This document shows, one piece after another, positions 44,264 through 53,889 of a DNA stretch of 64,000 nucleotides. The stretch covers positions 434,001 to 498,000 of the forward strand of contig OY730442.1 of NCBI GenBank assembly GCA_963422685.1. The letters run 5' to 3'. The notes beneath the pieces are model-generated. The model saw only the letters and a list, made by a program, of their open reading frames with translations, searched no databases and was not told the DNA's origin. The number at the start of each line of letters is the position of its first letter. The stretch's first letter is position 1. A program made the position numbers and the translations under genes. The DNA comes from Spongiihabitans sp963422685 (lineage in GTDB: Bacteria > Pseudomonadota > Gammaproteobacteria > Arenicellales > Poriferihabitantaceae).

Positions 44264-45409
44264 CTACCGCACGGTGCGGGCGAAGGCGCGGATGTCCTCA
44301 ATCAGCAGTTCAGGTTGCTCCATGGCCGCGAAGTGGCCGCCGCGAGGCATTTCGGTCCAGTGGGTCACATTGTAGACCCGTTCGACGTAGCTGCGTTGCG
44401 GCCAGGCCAGTAGCTCCGCCGGAAAGAGCGCGCATCCCGTCGGAACCTCGACGCGTCTTCCCTCGGGTGACAGCACGCGCCCGCCTTCCTCACGCCGGCC
44501 GTAGTAGATCCAGCTTGCCGTGTTGAACGTTCCGGTAACCAGATAGATCATGATGTTGGTCAGCAGTTCGTCCTTGGTGTGGACGCTCTCGATGTCGTCG
44601 CCCTCGGTATCCGACCAGGAGTTGAACTTCTCGATGATCCAGGCGGCGACGCCGACGGGGCTGTCCATCATGGCGTAGCTGAGCGTCTGCGGCCTGGTCG
44701 CCTGCTGGGTGCGGTAGCCGTTCTCGAGCTCCTGCTCTTTCTCGAACCGGGCGGTCCATGCCTCCTCCTCCGCGCCTTGCGGTCCGCCGGGGTGGCGCAT
44801 CGTCATGATGTTGAGATGGATGGCCCGACAGGCCGGCGCGTGCTCGTAGCCGAGCCAACTGGAGATGGCGCCGCCCCAGTCGCCGCCCTGGGCCAGATAG
44901 CCGTCATACCCCAGCGCGCCGGTCATCAGTTCGGCGAACAGAGCGGCCATCTTGCGCGGTCCCATCGGGCGTGCCGGACGGCCGGAGAATCCGAATCCCG
45001 GCAGGGACGGGGCGATCACGTCGAAAGCGTCGCTCTCGCTGCCGCCGTAGCGTTCAGGATGGGCGAGCGGATCGATGATGTCCAGAAACTCCGCGACCGA
45101 GCCGGGCCAGCCGTGGGAGATGAGCAGCGGCATGGGCGCGGGACCGCTGCCTCTCTCGTGGATGAAATGGATGTCGATGTCCTCGATCGGCGCCGTGAAG
45201 TGCGAGAGCCGGTTGAGCCTCGCCTCCTGTGCCCGCCAGTCGAACTCCTCCAGCCAGTAGGCGCAGAGTTCCTTCATGTAGTCGAGGTTGGCGCCGTAGG
45301 CCCAGCCTCCGTCATCCGGCATCTCGTGCCAGACGTAGCCGGCCACCTTGGCGCGGATTCGATCGAGGACCTCGTCGGAAACTTCGATGCGGAAGGAGCG
45401 AACTGTCAT
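44264..45409 (-). CDS. Epoxide hydrolase (alpha/beta-hydrolase, EHN domain)
   Basis: A 381-residue protein with the N-terminal EHN region. Oxyanion-hole HGWPGS is near residue 100 and the nucleophile elbow AQGGDWGGAISSWLG near 170, so Asp is the nucleophile as in epoxide hydrolases. The C-terminal MPRGGHFAAMEQPELL carries the catalytic His. It converts an epoxide to a diol. The gene is visibly richer in GC than both neighbours, with strong third-position GC, and is flanked by gene-free DNA on both sides. This suggests acquisition by transfer. Confidence 0.85.
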   Translation of the reverse strand: MTVRSFRIEVSDEVLDRIRAKVAGYVWHEMPDDGGWAYGANLDYMKELCAYWLEEFDWRAQEARLNRLSHFTAPIEDIDIHFIHERGSGPAPMPLLISHGWPGSVAEFLDIIDPLAHPERYGGSESDAFDVIAPSLPGFGFSGRPARPMGPRKMAALFAELMTGALGYDGYLAQGGDWGGAISSWLGYEHAPACRAIHLNIMTMRHPGGPQGAEEEAWTARFEKEQELENGYRTQQATRPQTLSYAMMDSPVGVAAWIIEKFNSWSDTEGDDIESVHTKDELLTNIMIYLVTGTFNTASWIYYGRREEGGRVLSPEGRRVEVPTGCALFPAELLAWPQRSYVERVYNVTHWTEMPRGGHFAAMEQPELLIEDIRAFARTVR

Positions 45410-45770
45410 GCTCTATCCAGGTTGCCGGGCTGCCGCATTGACCCTGTCCACAAACATCGTGATCCAGTCAAGCCGGGTTTATGCCGCAAGCGCCGACAGA
45501 ACAGATGCCGCCTGGCACTGTGTCGGCGAATTCGGTGCTCCACTTTGATGTATTCGCACCGAGCATCCGTTTCGGTTATATTGTTCCGGGAAAACAACCA
45601 GGGCGCAGACCAACGTTCGACCTGGTCGCTCAACCGCGACCCGTTGCCATGACTGGCAAATATCATCCGGCGGCGGCGACCGGACAAGATGATTCCAGAT
45701 CGCCGCAATACGTTCCACCGCTCATGGCCCGGCTTCACATCCCAGCAAACCGGATCAGTAAACCGACTGA
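45410..45770. other. Gene-free stretch between epoxide hydrolase and fdhD
   Basis: Short open frames exist on both strands but none has a sensible composition, ribosome site or recognisable motif. It probably carries the epoxide hydrolase promoter and the end of the fdhD transcript. It may also contain degraded sequence that arrived with the hydrolase. Confidence 0.5.
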
Positions 45771-46688
45771 TCATTTTCTCGCTGGCGGTTGATCGAATAC
45801 CAGGTTTTTTGCATTGAGTGCGACAAACTGCCGACTTTTAGCCCGGGCGATCAGGGTTACCCCCAATTCTTCAGCCAATTCAAATCCCATGTGGGTGGTG
45901 CCATTGCGTGAAACCAGCACGGGCACGCCCATGAGTGCCGCTTTCATGACGATTTCCGAGGTCAGCCGGCCAGTGGAGTAAAATATTTTGTCGTGACCAT
46001 TGATTCCCTGTAACCACATTTCGCCGGAAATGGTGTCCATCGCATTATGCCGCCCGACGTCTTCAATAAATAATAACACTTCGCCGTTATGACACAGTCC
46101 GCAGCCGTGCACCGAACCCGCAGCACGATACGCTTTATTACAGTGGGTGACTTGCTTGAGAACGTTGTAGATATCAGACTGCCTTATTTCCACATTCGAC
46201 AATCGGTGGTCGTATAGCTTGTCTATGGTGCAACTGAGAATCGTCCCCTGTCCGCAGCCAGTGGTCACAGTGCGGTTTAATTTGTCGAATCCCGGTACGC
46301 CATTTCCTGCAACCGTGGTAACTTCGGCTAACTCCCGATCCCAATCCACCATAACCGATTCGATTTCACCCGGGCTGTCAAACAGGGTCTGATTACGCAA
46401 ATAGCCCAATACCAGTTTTTCCGGATGGGTACCCAAGGTCATTAATGTCACCAACTCCTGTCCATCGACTTTTATGGTCAATGGCAACTCGCCCACTATG
46501 TTGATGGTTTGTTCTTCGCCGTATTGATTATGCGACGACACCTGATGAATCGACTCAAGGCCCGCATTACTCATCTTTGGACAAAGCGCCGGCGTACCAT
46601 TGTGGACTTCGGTCTTTACTGGTGCTGATTCGGGCAGCAGGGCGTGGATGGATGGATTCATGTGCAAATTTCTACTGCGGTCATCCAT
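45771..46688 (-). CDS. fdhD: Formate dehydrogenase accessory sulfurtransferase FdhD
   Basis: Carries sulfur from the cysteine desulfurase IscS to the bis-MGD molybdenum cofactor of formate dehydrogenase. At 305 residues it has the family blocks LGYLRNQTLFDSPGEIES, TTGCGQGT near 158, the Cys pair GSVHGCGLCHNGEV near 207 and IEDVGRHNAMDTISGEMWL. The first ~20 residues vary in the family; the Met at residue 10 is another possible start. It is divergent from the fdh operon, sharing about 140 bases of regulatory DNA. Confidence 0.95.
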   Translation of the reverse strand: MDDRSRNLHMNPSIHALLPESAPVKTEVHNGTPALCPKMSNAGLESIHQVSSHNQYGEEQTINIVGELPLTIKVDGQELVTLMTLGTHPEKLVLGYLRNQTLFDSPGEIESVMVDWDRELAEVTTVAGNGVPGFDKLNRTVTTGCGQGTILSCTIDKLYDHRLSNVEIRQSDIYNVLKQVTHCNKAYRAAGSVHGCGLCHNGEVLLFIEDVGRHNAMDTISGEMWLQGINGHDKIFYSTGRLTSEIVMKAALMGVPVLVSRNGTTHMGFELAEELGVTLIARAKSRQFVALNAKNLVFDQPPARK

Positions 46689-46830
46689 CCCGGACTGAAG
46701 CGATGAGATATATCATCAAAGAATCATAGCCTAATTGCGAGGAAACAAGAATAACGATGTGCTTGTGTTTAGTAGTGCTGTGCTACTATGCTTGAAGTCA
46801 CACAACCCCCGTATACCTGAGCACCTGTCA

Positions 46831-47040
46831 ATGAACGAAGAATCCCTGAATATGCAGATTCGAAAATTTCTCAAAAAAGTCGGAATTAACGCCCAGCGAG
46901 AAATTGAATCAGCCATCCGTGCGGCCACTGAAAACGGTGAACTGGGCGCTGGAGACAGTATCCCGGCAACCATGACATTAAGCATCAAGTCGCTTGGCGT
47001 ATCATTGGTGATTGATGAAGTTATCAGGATTGATCAATAG
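46831..47040 (+). CDS. DUF6494 family small protein
   Basis: A 69-residue protein beginning MNEESLNMQIRKFLKKVGIN, which is the DUF6494 signature, followed by REIESAIRAATENGELGAGD and a short beta tail. I start at the ATG at 46831; the longer frame upstream runs through the promoter region. Its place at the head of the fdh operon next to DUF3305/DUF3306 is conserved in Pseudomonadota, so a helper role for formate dehydrogenase is likely, but the function is unknown. Confidence 0.8.
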   Translation: MNEESLNMQIRKFLKKVGINAQREIESAIRAATENGELGAGDSIPATMTLSIKSLGVSLVIDEVIRIDQ

Positions 47041-47042
47041 CA

Positions 47043-47582
47043 TTGGCCAGTTGCGCCCCCGTCAATTTCACTGAATCCGACCGCGAGATTTCCATCCCGG
47101 TTGCTGTAGTACTGGAACGGGCTATGGATCACAGTAAAAAATGGGTACTGCCCCAGTGGCGCCTTTTCGCCATAGTTACCGGCGAACATATTCGCCAACA
47201 CCACCAAAAAGTATTGATTCATCAGGACGAAATTCGCAGTCGTTTTTACTGGGGTGGAATGGTGCTGCATTTATACAAGGATGGTTCCGAAGGGTATTGG
47301 TACAATCTGCTTTCCAAAACGCCGTATCTTTTCGTCATTTGCGACGGCGAAGAAGGCGAAATGGAAATTGACCCGGGCTTTGTAACCGCCAATCAGGACG
47401 AGGCCACAGGGTACATGGAGTCTGACCGTATGGTGTTATCTATCGCCATGCCCGCAGAAATTCGCGATATTCTCGAGCGCTATGTCATCTCGCATTATTT
47501 CCCCCGGCAAAAGAAAAAACGAAAACGCCAGAACTGGGCAGAAAATACGGCTTATGCAAAAGAACCCGGACAAAAAAGCTGA
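47043..47582 (+). CDS. DUF3305 domain-containing protein
   Basis: A protein of up to 179 residues that matches DUF3305: ISIPVAVVLERAMDHSKKWV near residue 17, GGMVLHLYKDGSEGYWYNLL near 71 and a C-terminal basic tail. A TTG two bases after the previous stop is the apparent start; it is uncertain, as no ATG lies before the conserved part. DUF3305 and DUF3306 are a fixed pair in formate dehydrogenase clusters. Their precise role is not known. Confidence 0.8.
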   Translation: MASCAPVNFTESDREISIPVAVVLERAMDHSKKWVLPQWRLFAIVTGEHIRQHHQKVLIHQDEIRSRFYWGGMVLHLYKDGSEGYWYNLLSKTPYLFVICDGEEGEMEIDPGFVTANQDEATGYMESDRMVLSIAMPAEIRDILERYVISHYFPRQKKKRKRQNWAENTAYAKEPGQKS

Positions 47583-48198
47583 AGAAGGGTTTGTTTCCCG
47601 CTGGTCGCGTCTCAAGACCAGGGGAGTCGACAAATCTGCCCTGGACCAATCTGATGAAGAAAATATCAATACAATCAGCGAGTCAAAATCGGCTGGTGAA
47701 ATGGTTGAGGCAATGGACTCAGGTTCCGAACAATCACCGCAGACTGAAGAAGCCATTCTCATCGATGAAGATATGCCGCCCATCGACAGCCTCAACGAAG
47801 ACAGCGACTATTCCATGTTTATGTCCCGGGGGGTCAGTGAGACCTTGCGTAGACTGGCACTGCGAAAACTGTTCAGTGGCGCTGGTTTCAATATTCGTGA
47901 CGGCCTGGACGACTACGATGATGACTTTCGGAACTTTGCCGCACTGGGCGACATTATTACCAGCGACATGAAACACCGGATGGAGATGGAAGAAGAACGC
48001 AAACGCAGGGAAGAAGAGGCTGGCGCCGCAAAGGATGAGGCGGCGGTCGAGAGTGAAGATAATACCGACAGTGATGGAGCGGATGCTGATACCCCTGATA
48101 CCCCTGATACCCCGGTTGAAGAGGAATCAATTTCAGAGTCCGGCACGATCATTTCCGATGACACCGAAGCGGACAACACCCACAGTAAAACGGATTAA
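47554..48198 (+). CDS. DUF3306 domain-containing protein
   Basis: A 214-residue, very acidic protein that starts inside the last 29 bases of the DUF3305 gene (ATG at 47554, MQKNPDKKAEEGFVSRWSRL). The core is LIDEDMPPIDSLNEDSDYSMF followed by LRKLFSGAGFNIRDGLDDYD, typical of DUF3306. The C-terminal tail is low complexity, with Glu, Asp and repeated DTPDTPDTP. Coupled translation with DUF3305 suggests a complex involved in formate dehydrogenase maturation. Confidence 0.85.
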   Translation: MQKNPDKKAEEGFVSRWSRLKTRGVDKSALDQSDEENINTISESKSAGEMVEAMDSGSEQSPQTEEAILIDEDMPPIDSLNEDSDYSMFMSRGVSETLRRLALRKLFSGAGFNIRDGLDDYDDDFRNFAALGDIITSDMKHRMEMEEERKRREEEAGAAKDEAAVESEDNTDSDGADADTPDTPDTPVEEESISESGTIISDDTEADNTHSKTD

Positions 48199-48223
48199 TC
48201 CGTGATCACCTGAAGCAATCCCG

Positions 48224-49897
48224 ATGAGCAATTATCTTGAAGCATTAAATTTGCCGCTGTCCGCGCAAAGTGATGCCGGAAAACGTCGCAAACAGATTTT
48301 GCAGTCTACACCATGGGCGCCTGTTCCCACTACCCATGTTTCGTATGTCTCGGCGAATCGTTTGTTAATCATTGCGGGTCTGGAAACGGCGCGACAGATT
48401 GAAGCCCGACTTCCCGAAAAGCTTTTGTGTTATATCGCCTGCCCGGCGGATAAAAGCGGCCCGGCAACACCCGCGAATGGCTATTATTGCTCGGGACTCG
48501 CGGTTTCCGGGTATCTGGGTCGGTTTGCGGTATTCATCGATGAGCACCCTGGCGCCGATACGGCCACCGATGCGAACAATAATCTTGCCAGCATTTTCAA
48601 CATTCACAGCGAGTTGTTTGACCAGGTTCTGGATTGCAGCAGCCGCCCGTTCATTACGGCCGCCATCAAACCGCCGGGGTATCATCATGTGGGCCAAGAC
48701 GAATCGTTAATGGAAATCGCTGTGGAAAACATTCCGGAAATGATCGGTGAATTCGAAAAACCAAAGTTTTTTGATTACAACCCGGATATTTGCGCACACG
48801 GACGCAGCGGCATCCGCGGCTGCACCCGATGCCTTGATGCCTGCCCTGCGGACGCCATATTTTCTCTGGGTGAAATGATTGAGGTGAATCCGCACCTTTG
48901 CCAGGGCGGTGGCGCCTGCGCCAGTAGCTGCCCGACTGGTGCGATCGGTTACGCTTATCCCAAGGCCGATGAGCAGATTGAATTTTTACGCGTCGTACTC
49001 AAGTCCCTGCGAGAGAAAAATCAGAATCATGGAGTGACATTATTAATATTCGACAATGAACATGGGCGCGAGGTCCTGGAATCATTCGCCGGACAACTTG
49101 CTGAATATGTCATACCGTATGTGGTCGAAGAAATTGGTTCGGTTGGACTAGATTTACTCGCATCCGCCCTGGCCTACGGGGCAAATCGTGTGTATCTGTA
49201 TGTCCCCGACACATTATCGCCCCAGGTTACCGCAACGCTGGAGCGAAACCTTTCAATCATTGCAGCGGTGCTTGAGCAAACCCATTGCGATACCCACCAG
49301 ATAAAAATTATCGGCAATCTGCGAGCACTTTCAACGGATGATGAACCGAAACGGGTCGAACACGCCGCAATTTTCGCCCCGATGGGGGACAAGCGCGCTG
49401 TCATCCGCGCGGCGCTGGGTTTTTTCAGCGAAATGCCGCAGTGCCCGGTGGAGGCGGTGCAGCTTCCTGACGGCGCATTATTCGGCCAAATCCACCTGGA
49501 TGCAGATGCCTGTACATTGTGCATGGGATGCGTATCAGTATGTCCGGCCAGCGCATTACAGGCCGGTGGCGAATCCCCGGCGCTTGGTTTTATAGAAGCC
49601 AATTGCGTTCAATGCGGTATCTGTACACGCGCCTGCCCGGAGTCAGCCGTCACCCTGGAACCACGACTGCACTTCGACTACAACATCATTAACAAAGTCA
49701 GGACACTCAAGGAAGAAACCCCGTTTTTATGCGTTGACTGCGGCAAGCCATTCGCTACGAAAGCGATGATTTCGAAAATGACAGAAAAATTACGCGGCCA
49801 CTGGATGTTCGATAAACCTGAAGCGTTAAACCGGTTACGGATGTGTGAGGACTGCCGAATTAAGGATATGTTTGACAAAAACGATATGATTGCTTGA
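48224..49897 (+). CDS. Polyferredoxin-like 4Fe-4S protein of the formate dehydrogenase cluster
   Basis: A 557-residue cytoplasmic iron-sulfur protein. Four [4Fe-4S] cysteine motifs are visible: CTRCLDACPADAI near 203, CQGGGACASSCPTGAI near 226, CTLCMGCVSVCPASAL near 430 and CVQCGICTRACPESA near 463. Near the C-terminus, CVDCGKPFA and MCEDCRIKDMF add further Cys pairs. Such proteins accompany fdh genes with DUF3305/3306 and probably pass electrons or help cofactor assembly; the exact role is unproven. Confidence 0.85.
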   Translation: MSNYLEALNLPLSAQSDAGKRRKQILQSTPWAPVPTTHVSYVSANRLLIIAGLETARQIEARLPEKLLCYIACPADKSGPATPANGYYCSGLAVSGYLGRFAVFIDEHPGADTATDANNNLASIFNIHSELFDQVLDCSSRPFITAAIKPPGYHHVGQDESLMEIAVENIPEMIGEFEKPKFFDYNPDICAHGRSGIRGCTRCLDACPADAIFSLGEMIEVNPHLCQGGGACASSCPTGAIGYAYPKADEQIEFLRVVLKSLREKNQNHGVTLLIFDNEHGREVLESFAGQLAEYVIPYVVEEIGSVGLDLLASALAYGANRVYLYVPDTLSPQVTATLERNLSIIAAVLEQTHCDTHQIKIIGNLRALSTDDEPKRVEHAAIFAPMGDKRAVIRAALGFFSEMPQCPVEAVQLPDGALFGQIHLDADACTLCMGCVSVCPASALQAGGESPALGFIEANCVQCGICTRACPESAVTLEPRLHFDYNIINKVRTLKEETPFLCVDCGKPFATKAMISKMTEKLRGHWMFDKPEALNRLRMCEDCRIKDMFDKNDMIA

Positions 49898-50073
49898 TGT
49901 GAATAACTTAACGATTTGATTTATAAGGATATCACGATAAAAACACTTCAAGGCCGCAGCCCGTTTTAACTGCAACGTTTTAACAACAAATTGTATTTGC
50001 ATGATGAAACATATTTGTATATTGTTATGGAGTTAGCAAATATTGTATTCAAGACTGATTTTGAGGACATTCC

Positions 50074-50709
50074 TTGGAAGACGCGATACCGTTAAACAGT
50101 CGTACCCGGGAGATTTATTCAGCGATGAATGATGAAGGGCGGCTGCGGGCTGACACCTACTCCATCCTCGCTTCCCTTCTTAGCCATACCCCGTCCCGGG
50201 AGTTAATAGACTACCTGAAACATATCAACACTTCGTCGGACCATAACCCGGGCGACGTGGGTCGGGCCTGGCAGCAAATTCAGATTGCCGCTGTAAAAAC
50301 CAGGTTAAATTCATTAGACGACGAATACCACAGGCTGTTTATTGGCATTGGTCGAGGCGTTCTGGTGCCTTATGGTTCATGGCACATTACCGGGTTTCTC
50401 ATGGATAAACCTCTCAGCGACCTGCGCGATGATCTTAAATCTCTGGGTATTGAATCCGATGCAGCACAAAAAGACCCAGAAGATCATATCGCGGCCTTGT
50501 GCGAAACCATGGCCTTAATCATCGGCGCCGATGATATTGACGAAACCCGGGAGCGGCAATTTTTTCTGCGGCACATCAATCCCTGGGCCGAAAAATTTTT
50601 CAAAGAACTTCAGGCTGCGGAATCTGCGGTATTTTATAAATCCGTCGGTTATCTCGGGCAGCAATTCATGCGGCTTGAGAAGCAGTATCTGAATATTCAA
50701 ACACATTAA
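50074..50709 (+). CDS. TorD/DmsD-like molybdoenzyme chaperone
   Basis: A 211-residue all-helical protein of the TorD family (RADTYSILASLLSHTPSRELI, VPYGSWHITGFLMDKPLSDLR). These chaperones bind the Tat signal of a molybdoenzyme and hold it for cofactor insertion, here FdhA. I take the TTG at 50074 because GAGGA lies about seven bases upstream. An ATG at 50125 lacks a clear ribosome site. A gene-free stretch of about 175 bases, AT-rich, separates it from the polyferredoxin and may hold an internal promoter. Confidence 0.85.
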   Translation: MEDAIPLNSRTREIYSAMNDEGRLRADTYSILASLLSHTPSRELIDYLKHINTSSDHNPGDVGRAWQQIQIAAVKTRLNSLDDEYHRLFIGIGRGVLVPYGSWHITGFLMDKPLSDLRDDLKSLGIESDAAQKDPEDHIAALCETMALIIGADDIDETRERQFFLRHINPWAEKFFKELQAAESAVFYKSVGYLGQQFMRLEKQYLNIQTH

Positions 50710-50751
50710 CGCGAACTTATTAATAGACGACTCTTAAGTGGAGGCAAAACC

Positions 50752-50949
50752 ATGAAAAAACCGACAACCGAAAAAATCCGGCGACGCGCTTTTCTCAAAG
50801 GCGCAACGTTGGGGGGTGTGGTGCTGGGAAGCGGTGCGCTCACAACCGGGGCACTGGCGGAGGTTTCTGTTGAACCTTCCCAGCCAGCCACCAAAGGCTA
50901 TCGAGAAACCGACCACATCCGCGAGTATTATAGAGTGGCTCGATTCTGA
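50752..50949 (+). CDS. Formate dehydrogenase-region Tat-signal small protein
   Basis: A 65-residue protein with a twin-arginine signal (IRRRAFLKGATLGGVVLGSG) and a short mature tail ending TDHIREYYRVARF. This matches the small 'formate dehydrogenase region TAT target' family that precedes fdhA. SD-like GTGGAGG lies just before the ATG. It may be exported with, or escort, the large subunit. Confidence 0.9.
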   Translation: MKKPTTEKIRRRAFLKGATLGGVVLGSGALTTGALAEVSVEPSQPATKGYRETDHIREYYRVARF

Positions 50950-51004
50950 TTCATTCAAATCGCTATAAATCCTAATTTAGCAACACCATGCAGGAGAAAA
51001 CAAC

Positions 51005-53872
51005 ATGAAACTTATCAGAAAAAGGCCCAATGAAGAGACTGACCAATCTCTGAACATCGGCCAGACCATTGATCGTCGCGGATTTTTAAAGCGCTCGGGA
51101 ATTGCCATGGGAGTGGGCGCAGCCTCGACCATGCTGGCCCCGGGCCGGGTCAGGAAAGCCCATGCGGCCACTGCCGCAGCAACGGGCGATATCACCATCA
51201 AGAAAAGCGTTTGTTCGCACTGCTCGGTAGGCTGCGGCGTGGTCGCGGAAGTGCAAAACGGCGTATGGACCGGCCAGGAACCGGACTTTGATTCACCATT
51301 TAACCTCGGCGCACATTGCGCCAAAGGAGCGTCGGTGCGCGAACATGGTCACGGCGAGAAACGGGTTAAATATCCAATGAAACTGGTAGGCGGCCAATGG
51401 AAACGAATGTCTTGGGACGATGCGATCAATGAGGTCGGCGATGGCATGTTAAAAATCCGCGAAGAATCCGGCCCCGATTCGGTTTACTGGATGGGCTCTG
51501 CCAAGCACAGCAACGAACAGGCCTATATGTTTCGCAAATTCGCCGCCATGTGGGGCACCAACAACGTCGATCACCAGGCACGAATCTGCCATTCCACGAC
51601 GGTTGCCGGGGTTGCCAACACTTGGGGCTATGGCGCGATGACCAACTCCTATAACGACATGCACAACAGCAAAGCCATGCTGTTCATTGGCTCCAACCCC
51701 GCAGAGGCGCACCCGGTATCGTTGCAGCACATCTTCCGCGCCAAAGAGAATGGTTCAAAGATGGTGGTGATTGACCCGCGATATACCCGAACGGCCGCCC
51801 ACGCGGATCACTTTGTACGGATCAGACCTGGTTCCGACGTTGCGATTATCTGGGGCATGTTGTGGCATGTTTTCGAAAACGGCTGGGAGGATGAGAAATA
51901 TATTCGTCAGCGCGTCTACGGCCTGGATGAAGTCCGCGCCGAAGTGGCGAAGTGGACCCCTGAAGAATGCGAACGGGTAACTGGTGCACCGGAAGATGTG
52001 GTGAAACAGGCCGCACAGATAATGGCTGAAAACAGTCCCGCCACATTCGTCTGGTGCATGGGCGGAACCCAGCATACCATTGGCAACAACAACACGCGCG
52101 CTTACTGCGCATTCCAGCTTGCACTGGGCAATATCGGCACCCAGGGCGGTGGCGCGAATATCTTTCGCGGTCATGACAATGTGCAGGGCGCCACGGATTT
52201 TTGCGTCCTGTCGCACTCGCTGCCGGGTTACTACGGCTTGAGCGATGGCGCCTGGAAGCACTGGTCGAAAGTCTGGGGCCTTGACCACGGTTGGGTCAAA
52301 AGCCGGTTCAGCGCCGAAGAAGTCGAAGGCGACAGCGGCAAGCCTGTCCACCCCATGAATTATAAAGGCATCCCGGTTTCGCGCTGGGTTGACGGCGTGC
52401 TGGAAGACAACATCGGCCAGAGAGACAACATCAGAGCGATGGTCTGGGCCGGCCATGCGGTGAACAGCCAAACCCGTGGTCCTGAAATGAAAAAAGCCAT
52501 GGCGAAGCTGGATATGATGGTGATCATTGATCCCTATCCAACCCACGCCGCGGTTCTGCACGATCGCACCGACGGCGTTTATTTGCTGCCAGCCTGTACG
52601 CAATTTGAAACCTATGGTTCCGTCACCGCTTCGAATCGGTCGCTTCAATGGCGCGAAAAAGTCATTGAACCCCTGTTCGAATCATTGCCTGATCACACCA
52701 TCTTTTACAAATTCGCGAAGAAATTTGGATTCGCCGATCAATATTGTAAAAATATTGCAGTAACCGACGATGAACCTTTGGTGGAGGATATTACCCGGGA
52801 ATTCAACCAGGGTATGTGGACCATCGGCTATACCGGCCAAAGTCCGGAAAGGATGAAACTGCATATGCAGAACAAGCACACCTTCAACACCACTACTCTG
52901 AAAGCGGAAGGCGGGCCGGTTGATGGCGAATACTACGGCATGCCCTGGCCCTGCTGGGGAACCGCCGGGATGGGTCACCCGGGTACGCCAGTGTTGTACG
53001 ACACCAGCAAGACCATAGCAGAGGGCGGTTTGTGTTTTCGCGCACGGTTCGGGGTTGAGCATGAAGGCAACAATATTCTGGCCGAAGGTTCCTGGCCGAA
53101 GGGTTCGGAAATTCGCGATGGATATCCAGAATTTACCCATACATTATTAAAAAACCTGGGCTGGTGGGATGATTTGACCGCTGAAGAAAAGACCGCGGCG
53201 GAAGGCAAGAACTGGAAAACCGACTTGTCCGGCGGCATCCAGCGGGTCGCGATCAAACATAATTGTGCGCCATTCGGAAATGCCAAAGCCAGAGCCATTG
53301 TCTGGACTTTCCCGGACCGCGTCCCCATTCACCGGGAACCGCTGTATACCCCGGACCGGGAACTGGCGGCCAGGTATCCAACTTATGAAGACCGTAAACG
53401 TTTCTATCGGCTGCCCACCCGGTATGGTTCAATTCAGGCCCAGGATTTTTCCCGGGACTACCCCATCATTTTCACCAGCGGACGGCTGGTTGAATACGAA
53501 GGCGGCGGCGAGGAATCCCGCTCGAATCCGTGGCTGGCGGAACTGCAGCAGGACATGTTCTGCGAAATCAATCCAAAAGATGCCAATGACAACGGTGTCA
53601 GAGATGGTCAAATGGTCTGGGTGGAAAGCCCGGAAGGCGCCAGGATTAAGGTGAAAGCGATGGTCACCAATCGCGTCGCCCCCGGGGTGCTGTTTACGCC
53701 ATTTCACTTCGGTGGATGGTATGACGGCCAGGACCTGGTGGACAAGTATCCAGAGGGTACCGCTCCGTATGTCCGAGGTGAGGCCTGTAACACAGCCTTC
53801 ACCTACGGATATGATTCCGTAACTCAGATGCAAGAGTCCAAAGTGTCTCTTTGTCGCGTCAAAATCGCTTAA
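51005..53872 (+). CDS. fdhA: Formate dehydrogenase alpha (molybdopterin) subunit
   Basis: Oxidises formate to CO2 at a bis-MGD Mo or W site in the periplasm. The 955-residue protein has a Tat signal (DRRGFLKRSGIAMG), a [4Fe-4S] site VCSHCSVGCGV near residue 73 and the active-site block DHQARICHSTTVAG. The catalytic residue is Cys195, encoded TGC, so this is not a selenocysteine enzyme. The molybdopterin-dinucleotide-binding C-terminal domain is present. GGAGAAA precedes the ATG. It forms a complex with FdhB and FdhC. Confidence 0.95.
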   Translation: MKLIRKRPNEETDQSLNIGQTIDRRGFLKRSGIAMGVGAASTMLAPGRVRKAHAATAAATGDITIKKSVCSHCSVGCGVVAEVQNGVWTGQEPDFDSPFNLGAHCAKGASVREHGHGEKRVKYPMKLVGGQWKRMSWDDAINEVGDGMLKIREESGPDSVYWMGSAKHSNEQAYMFRKFAAMWGTNNVDHQARICHSTTVAGVANTWGYGAMTNSYNDMHNSKAMLFIGSNPAEAHPVSLQHIFRAKENGSKMVVIDPRYTRTAAHADHFVRIRPGSDVAIIWGMLWHVFENGWEDEKYIRQRVYGLDEVRAEVAKWTPEECERVTGAPEDVVKQAAQIMAENSPATFVWCMGGTQHTIGNNNTRAYCAFQLALGNIGTQGGGANIFRGHDNVQGATDFCVLSHSLPGYYGLSDGAWKHWSKVWGLDHGWVKSRFSAEEVEGDSGKPVHPMNYKGIPVSRWVDGVLEDNIGQRDNIRAMVWAGHAVNSQTRGPEMKKAMAKLDMMVIIDPYPTHAAVLHDRTDGVYLLPACTQFETYGSVTASNRSLQWREKVIEPLFESLPDHTIFYKFAKKFGFADQYCKNIAVTDDEPLVEDITREFNQGMWTIGYTGQSPERMKLHMQNKHTFNTTTLKAEGGPVDGEYYGMPWPCWGTAGMGHPGTPVLYDTSKTIAEGGLCFRARFGVEHEGNNILAEGSWPKGSEIRDGYPEFTHTLLKNLGWWDDLTAEEKTAAEGKNWKTDLSGGIQRVAIKHNCAPFGNAKARAIVWTFPDRVPIHREPLYTPDRELAARYPTYEDRKRFYRLPTRYGSIQAQDFSRDYPIIFTSGRLVEYEGGGEESRSNPWLAELQQDMFCEINPKDANDNGVRDGQMVWVESPEGARIKVKAMVTNRVAPGVLFTPFHFGGWYDGQDLVDKYPEGTAPYVRGEACNTAFTYGYDSVTQMQESKVSLCRVKIA

Positions 53873-53889
53873 GGCCGGAGGAAATAATC

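Noticed and set aside
44579..45652. 357-codon plus-strand open frame opposite the epoxide hydrolase
   Set aside because: High GC depletes stop codons on the opposite strand; the minus-strand frame has all catalytic motifs, this one has none.
45481..45792. 103-codon open frame before fdhD
   Set aside because: Proline-rich, motif-free translation that overlaps the fdhD 3' end; no ribosome site.
51584..51592. Possible selenocysteine codon in formate dehydrogenase
   Set aside because: The active-site codon is TGC (Cys195), not TGA, so no Sec insertion is needed.
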